A stretch of 57,814 bases of DNA, taken from contig DYGG01000018.1 in NCBI GenBank assembly GCA_020724775.1, positions 1 through 57,814 on the forward strand. The letters run 5' to 3'. Made by a program: the position numbers and the translations under genes. This document shows positions 8,982-15,962 of this stretch, piece after piece. Numbering within the stretch: position 1 is the stretch's first letter; each line of letters opens with the position of its first letter. The notes under the pieces are model-generated. The model ran no database searches, had not been told where the DNA came from, and saw nothing but the letters and a program-made list of their open reading frames with translations. This stretch comes from Ignavibacterium sp. GTDB lineage: Bacteria; Zixibacteria; MSB-5A5; GN15; PGXB01.

Positions 8982-9728
8982 ATGACAAATAAGTTGATAT
9001 TGACTATGGCGGCGGCTGTTCTTTTTTTGAGCAGTTGTGAAGAGAATATAACTTCGCTTGACAGCGCTCAGTCGCCTGTAACAGTGACAGGGACTCTGTA
9101 CGCTTGGAGATGCGGTAATCGTGATTGGTTCAACAATAACCTGCAAGCAGACAACCGCTTCTATACCAAAACAGGAGAATCGGCAGAAATCCGCTTCTTC
9201 GCGCACGGCAAGCCGACAGTATCGACTTTCACCGACCAAAACTCTCGATTTGAATTCTCGCTCGAACCAGGAATCTACAACATTGAATATCTTACCGGAT
9301 ATTCCTGGCCCCCAGATACGATTTATGGTGTTAGCATCGCATCCGACACGACCATCGTCCTCGATATGGTCTTGCGCTCGCTCGACCCTCTGTACCTCTG
9401 CTTTGAGTTCACTTACAATCAGTATCAGGACACCCTGCGGATTGATGAAGACTGGAACTGCCTCAAAAAGCTCAATCAATTTATGGGAGGAGTGCTTGAT
9501 ATACAGGGGTTCTATCCGCCGAAAGGTGCAAGAACCTGGTTCGTCCTGGAGTGGCCGAATTCAATATCAATTTATATTTACTACAGAATCCCGATTCGTA
9601 GGGATCGAATTCACTTAGGACAGGCATGGGAGCTTGCCAGTAGGTTCGTATACAGCAATATGATTGAATTTGAGCCGATCAAATCGGTGAATCCCTGCGG
9701 TAGCATGATTCCTTGCCTCGCGTTGTAA
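8982..9728 (+). CDS. Lipoprotein with carboxypeptidase-regulatory-like fold
   Basis: A 248-residue lipoprotein. The N-terminus carries a type II signal peptide with lipobox LSSC (Cys19). Residues about 30-135 look like a carboxypeptidase-regulatory/Ig-like domain: VTVTGTLYAW at the start, FTDQNSRFEFSLEPGIYNIE (a typical 'G.Y.ve' turn) and a closing DTTIVLDMVLR strand. The C-terminal roughly 110 residues (aromatic and proline rich) are not recognised. The ATG follows AGAGGGAGGCAAA, a strong ribosome binding site. Function unknown; probably anchored to the outer membrane. A decayed receiver-domain gene begins right after its stop codon. Confidence 0.7.
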   Translation: MTNKLILTMAAAVLFLSSCEENITSLDSAQSPVTVTGTLYAWRCGNRDWFNNNLQADNRFYTKTGESAEIRFFAHGKPTVSTFTDQNSRFEFSLEPGIYNIEYLTGYSWPPDTIYGVSIASDTTIVLDMVLRSLDPLYLCFEFTYNQYQDTLRIDEDWNCLKKLNQFMGGVLDIQGFYPPKGARTWFVLEWPNSISIYIYYRIPIRRDRIHLGQAWELASRFVYSNMIEFEPIKSVNPCGSMIPCLAL

Positions 9729-9730
9729 AA

Positions 9731-9937
9731 TCGGCATGCGACCGGATAACACTGGGCTATTGGACTGACAGAATAAGGTAGATAAAATTGGAGCATCCCG
9801 GGATAATCGTGCTTGCGATTTCTGGTTACGCAACTAAAGAAATCGTCAATTCCATTGCCGTAGCCGGGGCTGATGTCTTTATGCAGATGCCGGTCAAGAT
9901 TAAAGAACTGCAAGCAGTGGTGCGACGGTTTATGTAG
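9731..9937 (+). pseudogene. Remnant of a receiver-like gene
   Basis: Translation of the frame ending at the TAG at 9935-9937 gives IKLEHPGIIVLAISGYAT..., then ADVFMQMPVKIKELQ, closely matching the C-terminal half of the intact receiver-like gene at 10759-11112 (IKSEHPRIRVITICGYST, AEIFMDMPFKYKELQ). The frame is broken by a TAG at 9779-9781 where the intact paralogue has a CAG Gln codon, a one-base change. Upstream of that stop only a weak resemblance (TDRIR versus SDLIS) can be followed, and no start is available, so the 5' half is lost or unrecognisable. A strong hairpin follows 15 nt downstream, as also seen after the intact gene. Confidence 0.75.
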
Positions 9938-9952
9938 TCAACAATCATCGAC

Positions 9953-9992
9953 CCCCCCGATATTGTTCGGCTGTCTGAAAAATATCGGGGGG
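9953..9992 (+). terminator. Strong hairpin after the receiver remnant
   Basis: The arms CCCCCCGATAT (9953-9963) and ATATCGGGGGG (9982-9992) are perfectly complementary over 11 bp, followed by ATTTTC. The sequence, especially GAAAAATATCGGGGGG, is related to the two 52-bp repeats at 10627 and 11139. It may also stop transcription arriving from the minus-strand barrel gene. Confidence 0.65.
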
Positions 9993-10010
9993 ATTTTCAA
10001 AGCGTCAATT

Positions 10011-10514
10011 TTATTTGCCGCTCTTTTTTCCCAAACCGAACATATAGCCGAAGAGAATCTTGAAATCAGGAACGTCACCGATGCCGAATCGGGCGACCAG
10101 ATTGTAGAAATTTTTCTCGCCGGCCGCTATCTTAACCCCTCCCAGGAGAGTCAGCCCGATTTCGGTGTCGCTGTCGCCATTGTCGGGGTCGTAAAAGACC
10201 AGCGTCGGACCGCCGCCGACATAAAAAAGAAATTTCGCCCCGGGCGGGGAAACCAGATTGAGAGAGCCGTCAAGGTTGGCGGCAATCAGTGACAGATTAT
10301 CGCCGGTGCCGTAATCAAGACTGGGGGAAAAATCGACTCTCCCTTTCAGCGCCCCCATTATTGCCTGCCCGCCAATTACAAACTGGTCAGGATTGACGCC
10401 ATAGCCGGCCCGGATACCGATACCGCTTTTCAGGTCACGCATATCGGCCTGAGCGGGCGCTATGAAAAGAAGTATCGCCGCAGGCAGAGCAAAAAGCAGA
10501 TATAACTTTCTCAT
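10011..10514 (-). CDS. Small outer-membrane beta-barrel protein
   Basis: A 167-residue exported protein with signal peptide MRKLYLLFALPAAILLFIAPAQA. The mature chain consists of short amphipathic strands separated by turns (SGIGIRAGYGV, QFVIGGQAIMG, FLFYVGGGPTLVFYD, EIGLTLLGGVKI, YNLVARFGIG, FKILFGYMFGLG), which fits an 8-stranded outer-membrane barrel. It is similar in style and length to the protein at 8240-8833 but not obviously homologous residue by residue. The start follows GGAGGAGAAA. The gene is embedded in the pseudo-receiver locus: the receiver remnant and hairpin lie just beyond its stop, and a 52-bp repeat lies upstream of its start. Confidence 0.72.
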   Translation of the reverse strand: MRKLYLLFALPAAILLFIAPAQADMRDLKSGIGIRAGYGVNPDQFVIGGQAIMGALKGRVDFSPSLDYGTGDNLSLIAANLDGSLNLVSPPGAKFLFYVGGGPTLVFYDPDNGDSDTEIGLTLLGGVKIAAGEKNFYNLVARFGIGDVPDFKILFGYMFGLGKKSGK

Positions 10515-10626
10515 TTTCTCCTCCTGATTCTATCGGTTGGCTAATCTGTTGGAAAATATACGATTCACCGGCAATTATGGCAAGCAAGAACGGCATCGAT
10601 AACACGGAAATCAAGTGATGCAGAGG

Positions 10627-10678
10627 CCCCCGATATCTTTCACTGGGGTGAAAAACATCGGGGGGAATTGCGACCTGC
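10627..10678 (+). repeat. 52-bp nested-hairpin repeat, copy A
   Basis: Nearly identical (about 48 of 52 positions) to 11139-11190. It folds into a long hairpin: CCCCGAT pairs with ATCGGGG, and inside it TTTCAC pairs with GTGAAA around a 4-nt loop. It ends in the shared tail CGACCTGC. It lies upstream of the receiver-like gene, between that gene and the divergent barrel gene. Confidence 0.85.
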
Positions 10679-10758
10679 CATGACTGTGACAGGAATTGAC
10701 AAATCACTTTCCGCGGTAATGGTATTATTGATTACTTCAAACCGCCGATAATTGAGAT

Positions 10759-11112
10759 ATGAAAGTACTTGCCGCCGCCGATGATGTTCTAAACAGCATC
10801 TTCCATGACGTGCTTGACGAGACAGGGGTGCAGTTAACCACTATCGAACCTCATAATGAACCCGAAAATATAATCAGCGCGCTACAACAAGACATATTCG
10901 ACCTGGCAATAGTAACAAATTCAGATTTCAGTCCGTTTAAACTTTCTGATTTGATAAGCCAGATAAAATCGGAGCATCCGAGGATTAGAGTGATAACAAT
11001 TTGCGGTTATAGTACACCTGAATTGCGCGACAAAATTATGGCATCAGGTGCAGAAATATTTATGGATATGCCATTCAAGTACAAAGAACTTCAACAGTTG
11101 TTAACCGGCTAA
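10759..11112 (+). CDS. Stand-alone pseudo-receiver domain protein
   Basis: A 117-residue protein consisting of a single CheY-like fold. The acidic pair D8/D9 is present, but where the phosphoacceptor should stand (FDLAIV-D-) there is Thr (FDLAIVTNSD), and the invariant Lys of the K-P motif is Met (MDMPFKYKEL). The Ser/Thr switch region reads ITICGYST. It therefore probably cannot be phosphorylated normally and acts as a pseudo-receiver in protein contacts. No output domain is attached. The remnant at 9731-9937 shares the Met replacement (MQMPVKIKEL), so the change predates the duplication. The ribosome binding site is weak (TTGAG). TTGACA at 10696 with TATTAT at 10723 has a 21-bp spacer and is only a tentative promoter. 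The gene is bracketed by 52-bp hairpin repeats. Confidence 0.7.
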   Translation: MKVLAAADDVLNSIFHDVLDETGVQLTTIEPHNEPENIISALQQDIFDLAIVTNSDFSPFKLSDLISQIKSEHPRIRVITICGYSTPELRDKIMASGAEIFMDMPFKYKELQQLLTG

Positions 11113-11138
11113 GCCCAACATAGCCAAGTGAGTCAAAA

Positions 11139-11190
11139 CCCCCGACATCTTTCACCGGGGTGAAAAACATCGGGGGGAATATCGACCTGC
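11139..11190 (+). repeat. 52-bp nested-hairpin repeat, copy B
   Basis: Direct copy of 10627-10678 with only a few substitutions, several of which keep pairing (ACCGGGG versus ACTGGGG in the loop edge). It starts 27 nt past the stop of the pseudo-receiver gene and can act as its transcription terminator, though there is no T-run. The FAD oxidoreductase gene ends 35 nt further on from the opposite strand. Confidence 0.85.
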
Positions 11191-11224
11191 TATTCCGAAG
11201 AGATTCTCATCCTGAAAAGAGATT

Positions 11225-12652
11225 TCACTCATCAGGCGAAATATTCTGATTCATGCAAAAGAGATTCTGCGGGTCATATTTCTTTTTCGTCTTCAAAAGC
11301 CGCTCATAATTGGAGCCGAAAGCGGTTTTGACCCGGTCGCCGGTTTCTTCCTGAGTAAGGAAGTTGACATAAACCCCGCCGGATGAGAACTGCGCTGTCT
11401 CTTTGAAGAGATTGCGCGCCCAGGAAATACATTTCTCATCATCGGAGGCTTCCCGCCAGCGGCCATGAACGTTCATAACATGCACCGCATTCCGGTGCGG
11501 ATAAGCGGTAGCGCTTGGCGATATCCGGCTGGCCGCCCCCCCGAGACAGGCGCAGGCGATCTCGGTTTCCGGATGAGGAATCATCTTGGCATATTTCACC
11601 AGAACTTCTGCCAGACCATCGCTTATCTCGGCGAAATTGTGTGATTTCCAGTAGTTGCGCGCGCCGGGGGTGAGCATCGGGTCAAGAAGAGTCTGCCAGG
11701 TGCAGTACGGCTGCAGTCCAAAATGCTCTCCGAGCGGCTTGGCGAACTGACGCACCGGCTCAAACGCTTTCTGGGCGTCACTTTGGCTTCCGGGATGGAA
11801 GCAAGCGAACACCAGAATATCGGAGCCGTAATATTTCTGGTCCAGAAAAGGAAGCGGCGGGGCCTGACGCATCACAAACCAGACACTGGTGTTGTCGTCG
11901 GCTTTGGAGACAAACTGACGGTATTTTGCCATAACCGGTTTGGCATCGTCAAGCGAATAAACAACCAACCCAACATAAACTTCCGGACCTAACGGGTACA
12001 GTTTGAATTCCCAGCGGGTCACAATGCCGAAATTGCCGCTTCCGCCGCGAATTGCCCAGAAGAGGTCCGGATGGTTTTTCTCGCTGGCATGGACAAATTT
12101 GCCGTCGGCCGTAACGACATCGACGGAGACAAGATTATCGACTGTCATGCCATACTTGCGGGTGAGCCATCCAAAACCGCCTCCGAGAGTCAGTCCGGAG
12201 ACGCCGGTGGTGGAATTGATTCCCAGCGGGGTGGCAAGGCCGAAGGCTTGCGCCTCGCAGTCGAAATCGCCGAGCGTGGCGCCCGGCTCGACATGGGCGA
12301 TACGGGTATCCGGCTCAATTCGGACCGAGCGCATCAGCGACAGGTCGATCATCAGTCCCCCGTCGCAGACGGCATTGCCGGCGATGTTGTGCCCCCCGCC
12401 TTTGACGGCGACCAGAAGCGAATTTTCGCGGGCGAAATTGACGGCGGCGCGGATATCGGCGACACCGCGACAGCGGGCAATGAGGGCGGGCTTGCGGTCA
12501 ATCATGACATTCCAGATAGCCCGTGCCTCATCATAGCCGGCATCCCCTGGTTTCAGCAGTTCCCCCCGGAAGTTTTTCGCGAACTCCTCCAGCGCCGAGG
12601 GCTCGATACGAGTCTGTCTCCTGGCGGTGGAAGCGACTTCAACTTTGCTCAT
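11225..12652 (-). CDS. FAD-linked oxidoreductase, berberine-bridge type
   Basis: A 475-residue FAD-dependent oxidase/dehydrogenase of the PCMH (VAO) fold. The FAD-binding domain (about 60-240) carries AVKGGGHNIAGNAV, whose His is the usual site of covalent 8-alpha-histidyl-FAD linkage. It also has GVSGLTLGGGFGWLTRKYG and RGGSGNFGIVTRWEF. There is Ser where bicovalent family members have Cys, so flavinylation should be single. The C-terminal BBE segment is present (ERLLKTKKKYDPQNLFCMNQN). Such enzymes oxidise alcohols, sugars or amine-type secondary metabolites; the substrate cannot be read from sequence. The start at 12652 (MSKVEVAS) is chosen because it follows AGGAGT; the frame stays open to 12712. 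It is monocistronic, with no signal peptide. Confidence 0.88.
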   Translation of the reverse strand: MSKVEVASTARRQTRIEPSALEEFAKNFRGELLKPGDAGYDEARAIWNVMIDRKPALIARCRGVADIRAAVNFARENSLLVAVKGGGHNIAGNAVCDGGLMIDLSLMRSVRIEPDTRIAHVEPGATLGDFDCEAQAFGLATPLGINSTTGVSGLTLGGGFGWLTRKYGMTVDNLVSVDVVTADGKFVHASEKNHPDLFWAIRGGSGNFGIVTRWEFKLYPLGPEVYVGLVVYSLDDAKPVMAKYRQFVSKADDNTSVWFVMRQAPPLPFLDQKYYGSDILVFACFHPGSQSDAQKAFEPVRQFAKPLGEHFGLQPYCTWQTLLDPMLTPGARNYWKSHNFAEISDGLAEVLVKYAKMIPHPETEIACACLGGAASRISPSATAYPHRNAVHVMNVHGRWREASDDEKCISWARNLFKETAQFSSGGVYVNFLTQEETGDRVKTAFGSNYERLLKTKKKYDPQNLFCMNQNISPDE

Positions 12653-13059
12653 CTTTTTACTCCTGCTATCAAGATAGATTAGCGCGGTCATAGGACCGGC
12701 CCGGGCAGTCATTTCCGCAGGTTTAAGTAGTTAGATAGAACTTTTTACGCAGGCGAGGCCCTTTTCGGCGAAAATAAATGGACTAATATTATCCATGTAA
12801 AAGTGGATAAGTACGGCGGGGATGGGGGGGGCGATTAAGTTTCACAAATTGCATCACCAATGGCTTATTGGAGATGCGCCAAATGGAGATTATAGGAGAG
12901 TGGGGCTGGCGTAATCATACTGGCGGCGATTAGCGTTATGGCATACTTGAACAGATTGCGCTTGGGAGTCATATGATTATTTCAAGCAATTATTGTCTTG
13001 CGCAGGCAAGACTCATGTTTGTATAATAATATTCAGCGCAGCAGAACACTTATCAACTT
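12653..13059. other. AT-rich intergenic region upstream of the two-gene module
   Basis: About 400 bp between the divergent oxidoreductase gene and the DUF6978-like gene. Apart from the promoter/palindrome listed separately near its right end, I see a G-run around 12820-12830 and no supported coding sequence. Base composition turns visibly more AT-rich here and stays so through the following two genes. Confidence 0.5.
12995..13027 (+). promoter_or_regulatory. Promoter with embedded palindrome (possible operator)
   Basis: TATAAT at 13022-13027 is a consensus -10. With an 18-bp spacer the -35 would be TTGCGC (12998-13003). A perfect 7-bp inverted repeat, GTCTTGC (12995-13001) / GCAAGAC (13006-13012), with a 4-nt centre covers the -35 and the first half of the spacer. 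That is where a repressor dimer would block RNA polymerase. The first gene starts 32 bp after the -10. Confidence 0.5.
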
Positions 13060-13545
13060 ATGAATGTTGTACTTACAGATATGGAGATTAGTCAGTTGGT
13101 ATCGGAAAAGAAGATTCTACCGATAAACTTCAAAGAACGAGTTCGTCTCGGGAGGGCAAAGAGAGGGCATAGGGAATGTGATATAGACATTAAGGGGGAA
13201 AACGGTGGAAATTATCGCCTGATATTAAGACAGAATGTGAGAAATACACTCGATTTCTCCGTTATATTGGGATACCAGTTGCCAAATTCAAACAGACTAT
13301 TCCGACTTCGAAGATATAATGGGAAACACGGCCACACAAATTTCGTTGAGAATGACAAGTTATACGATTTTCATGTACACTACGCAACTCAGAGATATCA
13401 AGAAGTGGGCAGCGATGAAGATGCATATGCTGAAGTGTCATCATTATATTTCAATATGGAATCAGCGTTACAATTAATGATAAGGGAGTGCAATTTCATT
13501 CCATCTGCTGAGGACCATCGACAAACCAGTCTGGATCTCATATGA
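13060..13545 (+). CDS. DUF6978-like hypothetical protein
   Basis: A 161-residue cytoplasmic protein with no signal peptide or membrane segment. From memory it resembles the DUF6978 family: a basic N-terminal half (RVRLGRAKRGHRECDIDI), then short strands (YRLILRQNVRNTLDFSVILGY) and a His-rich segment with GKHGHTNFVEN and YDFHVHYATQRYQEVG. The clustered His/Asn/Tyr residues could form a metal or nuclease-like active site, but this is inference. The stop overlaps the next start by 4 nt (ATGA), so the two are co-translated. No ribosome binding site is seen before the ATG at 13060. Both genes are more AT-rich than their surroundings, consistent with horizontal acquisition. The family assignment needs a profile search. 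Confidence 0.55.
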   Translation: MNVVLTDMEISQLVSEKKILPINFKERVRLGRAKRGHRECDIDIKGENGGNYRLILRQNVRNTLDFSVILGYQLPNSNRLFRLRRYNGKHGHTNFVENDKLYDFHVHYATQRYQEVGSDEDAYAEVSSLYFNMESALQLMIRECNFIPSAEDHRQTSLDLI

Positions 13546-14312
13546 ACTTACAGTCAATAGAGAGTTCTTTTAAGGATGCAGTTTGTCGCGAAATCCAATT
13601 GCGACCTGAGGGCATCGATAGATTTGTTGTGTTTAACCCATTTACATTCTCTGACGGCGACAATTTGACAATTGTCCTCAGGAAGAACCACAATCACTGG
13701 TTATTAACGGATGAAGGTCATACCCTGATGCATCTTACATATGCAATTGATGAGAAGGCCTTAACATCTGGCACGAGAATGCAGATTATAGACAATGCCC
13801 TTTCTATATACGGAATCACCGAAAATGAAGGCGAATTGATAATTCCAATAGAGAATGATCATTTCGGGGCGGCGCTGTTCAATTTTATTCAGGGATTGAT
13901 CCGAATTACTGACGTTTCATATTTCACGCGTGAACGAGTGAAATCTACTTTCTTGGAGGATTTTCGTGGGTTTATGTCAATGGTAGTGCCCGAAAATAGA
14001 AGGACTTTTGACTGGCACGACCCAGCGCATGATAGACAGGGTAACTATTCGGTGGACTGCCGCCTAAATGGAGGCACTCGGCAGCTATTTGTCTTCGCAC
14101 TTCCGAATGACGAAAAGACACGGGACGCGACGATATCGCTTCTTCAGTTTGAAAAGTGGGGACTTATTTTCGAATCACTTGCTATTTTTGAGGATCAAGA
14201 GAATATCAATAGAAAAGTCCTCGCAAGATTCAGCGATGTAGGCGGAAAGCAGTTCTCAAGTCTATTCGGGAATCAAGATAAGATCGAGAAATTCGTCAAT
14301 TCATATTTCTGA
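13542..14312 (+). CDS. DUF1828/DUF1829 domain protein
   Basis: A 256-residue soluble protein. Residues about 28-120 match what I know of DUF1828: FTFSDGDNLTIVLRKNHNH, then WLLTDEGHTLMHLTYAID, in which a conserved TD.G.TL.HL motif follows a D-G-D strand. The C-terminal part (about 150-256, including a GGTRQLFVFALPNDEKTRDA segment) fits DUF1829. These domains occur in mobile and phage-associated contexts and have no established biochemical role. The ATG overlaps the stop of the upstream gene by 4 nt, so the pair is a tightly coupled module. With the palindrome in the promoter, this arrangement is like toxin-antitoxin or small defence operons; that comparison is inference. Confidence 0.6.
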   Translation: MNLQSIESSFKDAVCREIQLRPEGIDRFVVFNPFTFSDGDNLTIVLRKNHNHWLLTDEGHTLMHLTYAIDEKALTSGTRMQIIDNALSIYGITENEGELIIPIENDHFGAALFNFIQGLIRITDVSYFTRERVKSTFLEDFRGFMSMVVPENRRTFDWHDPAHDRQGNYSVDCRLNGGTRQLFVFALPNDEKTRDATISLLQFEKWGLIFESLAIFEDQENINRKVLARFSDVGGKQFSSLFGNQDKIEKFVNSYF

Positions 14313-14434
14313 GTCTTCTCTCTCGCGGGACCAATGGTCTTGCTCATTCTAGGAATTTACTAATGACAAAATGGGGTGAAGCCAATTTCTCCTCTCTTTT
14401 CAACAGTGATGTTTTAAACACAACATCAATAAAA

Positions 14435-14570
14435 CCGGCGGGAGGGCTCCCGCCGGCGCTTGGGGCTATGAGGCGGAATTGCTCCGCCTCTATATTGAAA
14501 TCTGTGGAACGATATGTTTCTATTTCGTCAGGTCACATTCCGCCTGACGGCGGAACAAGACCCGACGAAA
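14435..14570. repeat. Cluster of three GC-rich hairpins
   Basis: Three perfect short palindromes lie in a row: CCGGCGGGAG/CTCCCGCCGG (14435-14456), GAGGCGGA/TCCGCCTC (14470-14490) and TTCCGCC/GGCGGAA (14538-14555). The third is nested in a larger inverted repeat, TTTCGTCAGGTC (14523-14534) against GACCCGACGAAA (14559-14570), with one mismatch. The remaining sequence of the gap 14313-14635 holds no supported gene. These look like dispersed REP-type elements, and they also separate convergent transcription units. Confidence 0.7.
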
Positions 14571-14635
14571 CCTTCAAACTTTCAATAATAAGTCAAGACC
14601 CGACGGATCCTCTTAATCAAAGATAAAACCTCTGC

Positions 14636-15943
14636 CTATAGCAGATGAATCTTCTGACGCCCCGTTCGGACAGTCTTGGTGGCGTTCCTGGTGTCAAATA
14701 TTAGCCGGGCGTTGTCAACAATCCACTGATAATTGTAATCGGTGTGGTCGGTGACTATCAGCACCATATCCGCTTTCTTCAGAAGGGCCGAGGTCAGCTT
14801 GACCGAGCGCAGGTCGGTGCCGTCCCACTTAATAACCGGAGCATACGGGTCGTTATACTGCACCTTTGCCCCCTCCTCCTGCAAAAGACGAATGACATCG
14901 AGAGCCGGCGATTCCCGCAGGTCTTTGATATTTTTCTTGTAGGCGGCGCCGAGCACCAGCATACTGGCGCCTTTGAGCGCTTTTCCCCGCTCGTTCATTA
15001 TGCGGCGAATCCGGTCAATGACATACTCCGGCATATGGGAATTGATATCGCCGGCAAGTTCGATAAAGCGGGCGTAGTAATTCAGGCTTTTCAGTTTCCA
15101 GGAAAGGTAATGCGGGTCTATTGGGATACAGTGCCCGCCCAGTCCCGGTCCGGGATAAAAAGGCATAAAGCCGAACGGCTTGGTCGAGGCGGCGCCGATA
15201 ATCTCCCAGACATTCAGTTTCAGACGGTCGCACATCAGAGCCATTTCGTTGACCAGTCCGATATTGACGCTGCGGAAAGTGTTCTCCAGAAGTTTAACCA
15301 TCTCGGCCGCTTTGGTCGAGGAAACCGGATAGACGGCATTAACCGTTTTCTCGTAGAGGGTTTTCGCCAGTTTGGTGCAGGCGGGAGTGGTGCCGCCGAC
15401 CACGCGCGCCGTATTCTTAGTGTTGAATTTCGGATTTCCCGGGTCAACCCGCTCCGGCGAAAAGGCCAGGAAGAAATCTTTGCCGACTTTCAAACCGGTT
15501 TCATGCAGTATCGGAAGAATAAGGTCTTCGGTGGTGCCGGGATAGGTAGTCGATTCCAGAATAATCAGCATATCCTTGTGAAGAGCCTCCTTGACCCATT
15601 TGACGGCATCGAGAATATAACTGACATCGGGGTCTTTAGTCTTGGAAAGAGGAGTCGGCACACAGATGGAGATAGTATCAACATGCTTGAGAAGTTTGGG
15701 GTCGGCGGTGGCGACAAGTTTGCCGCTTTTCACCAGATGCGCCACTTTGCTGTCGGGGACGTCGTCGATATCCGACTTGCCGGCATTGATAAGATTGACT
15801 TTGCGCTCGGAGATATCGTAGCCGGCGACATGAAAACCGGCTTCGCCGAATTCGATTGCCAGCGGAAGGCCGACATATCCCAGCCCGATTATTCCGATTT
15901 TGGCGGAATGGTTTTCGATTTTCTTGAATAAGTTGCTGCTCAT
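14636..15943 (-). CDS. UDP-sugar 6-dehydrogenase (WbpA/WecC/TviB family)
   Basis: A 435-residue NAD-dependent nucleotide-sugar dehydrogenase that oxidises the C6 hydroxyl of a UDP-hexose or UDP-N-acetylhexosamine to a uronic acid. The N-terminal Rossmann domain has IGIIGLGYVGLPLA (17-30). The central domain has FSPERVDPGN (161-170) and LLENTFRSVNIGLVNE. The active-site Cys is C272 in GPGLGGHCIPIDPHYL. The C-terminal domain has the usual GAAYKKNIKDLRESPA motif. The FSPERVDPGN and FMPFYPGPGLGGHC features favour the UDP-GlcNAc/ManNAc (WbpA/WecC) branch over UDP-glucose dehydrogenase. It is the last gene of a minus-strand cluster with two GDP-mannose-modifying enzymes, suggesting capsule, O-antigen or exopolysaccharide synthesis. 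Confidence 0.9.
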   Translation of the reverse strand: MSSNLFKKIENHSAKIGIIGLGYVGLPLAIEFGEAGFHVAGYDISERKVNLINAGKSDIDDVPDSKVAHLVKSGKLVATADPKLLKHVDTISICVPTPLSKTKDPDVSYILDAVKWVKEALHKDMLIILESTTYPGTTEDLILPILHETGLKVGKDFFLAFSPERVDPGNPKFNTKNTARVVGGTTPACTKLAKTLYEKTVNAVYPVSSTKAAEMVKLLENTFRSVNIGLVNEMALMCDRLKLNVWEIIGAASTKPFGFMPFYPGPGLGGHCIPIDPHYLSWKLKSLNYYARFIELAGDINSHMPEYVIDRIRRIMNERGKALKGASMLVLGAAYKKNIKDLRESPALDVIRLLQEEGAKVQYNDPYAPVIKWDGTDLRSVKLTSALLKKADMVLIVTDHTDYNYQWIVDNARLIFDTRNATKTVRTGRQKIHLL

Positions 15944-15962
15944 TTTATACCTTCTTCAAATG

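Noticed and set aside
14744-15931. 395-codon plus-strand open frame
   Set aside because: Exact antisense of the UDP-sugar dehydrogenase, whose catalytic motifs are all intact.
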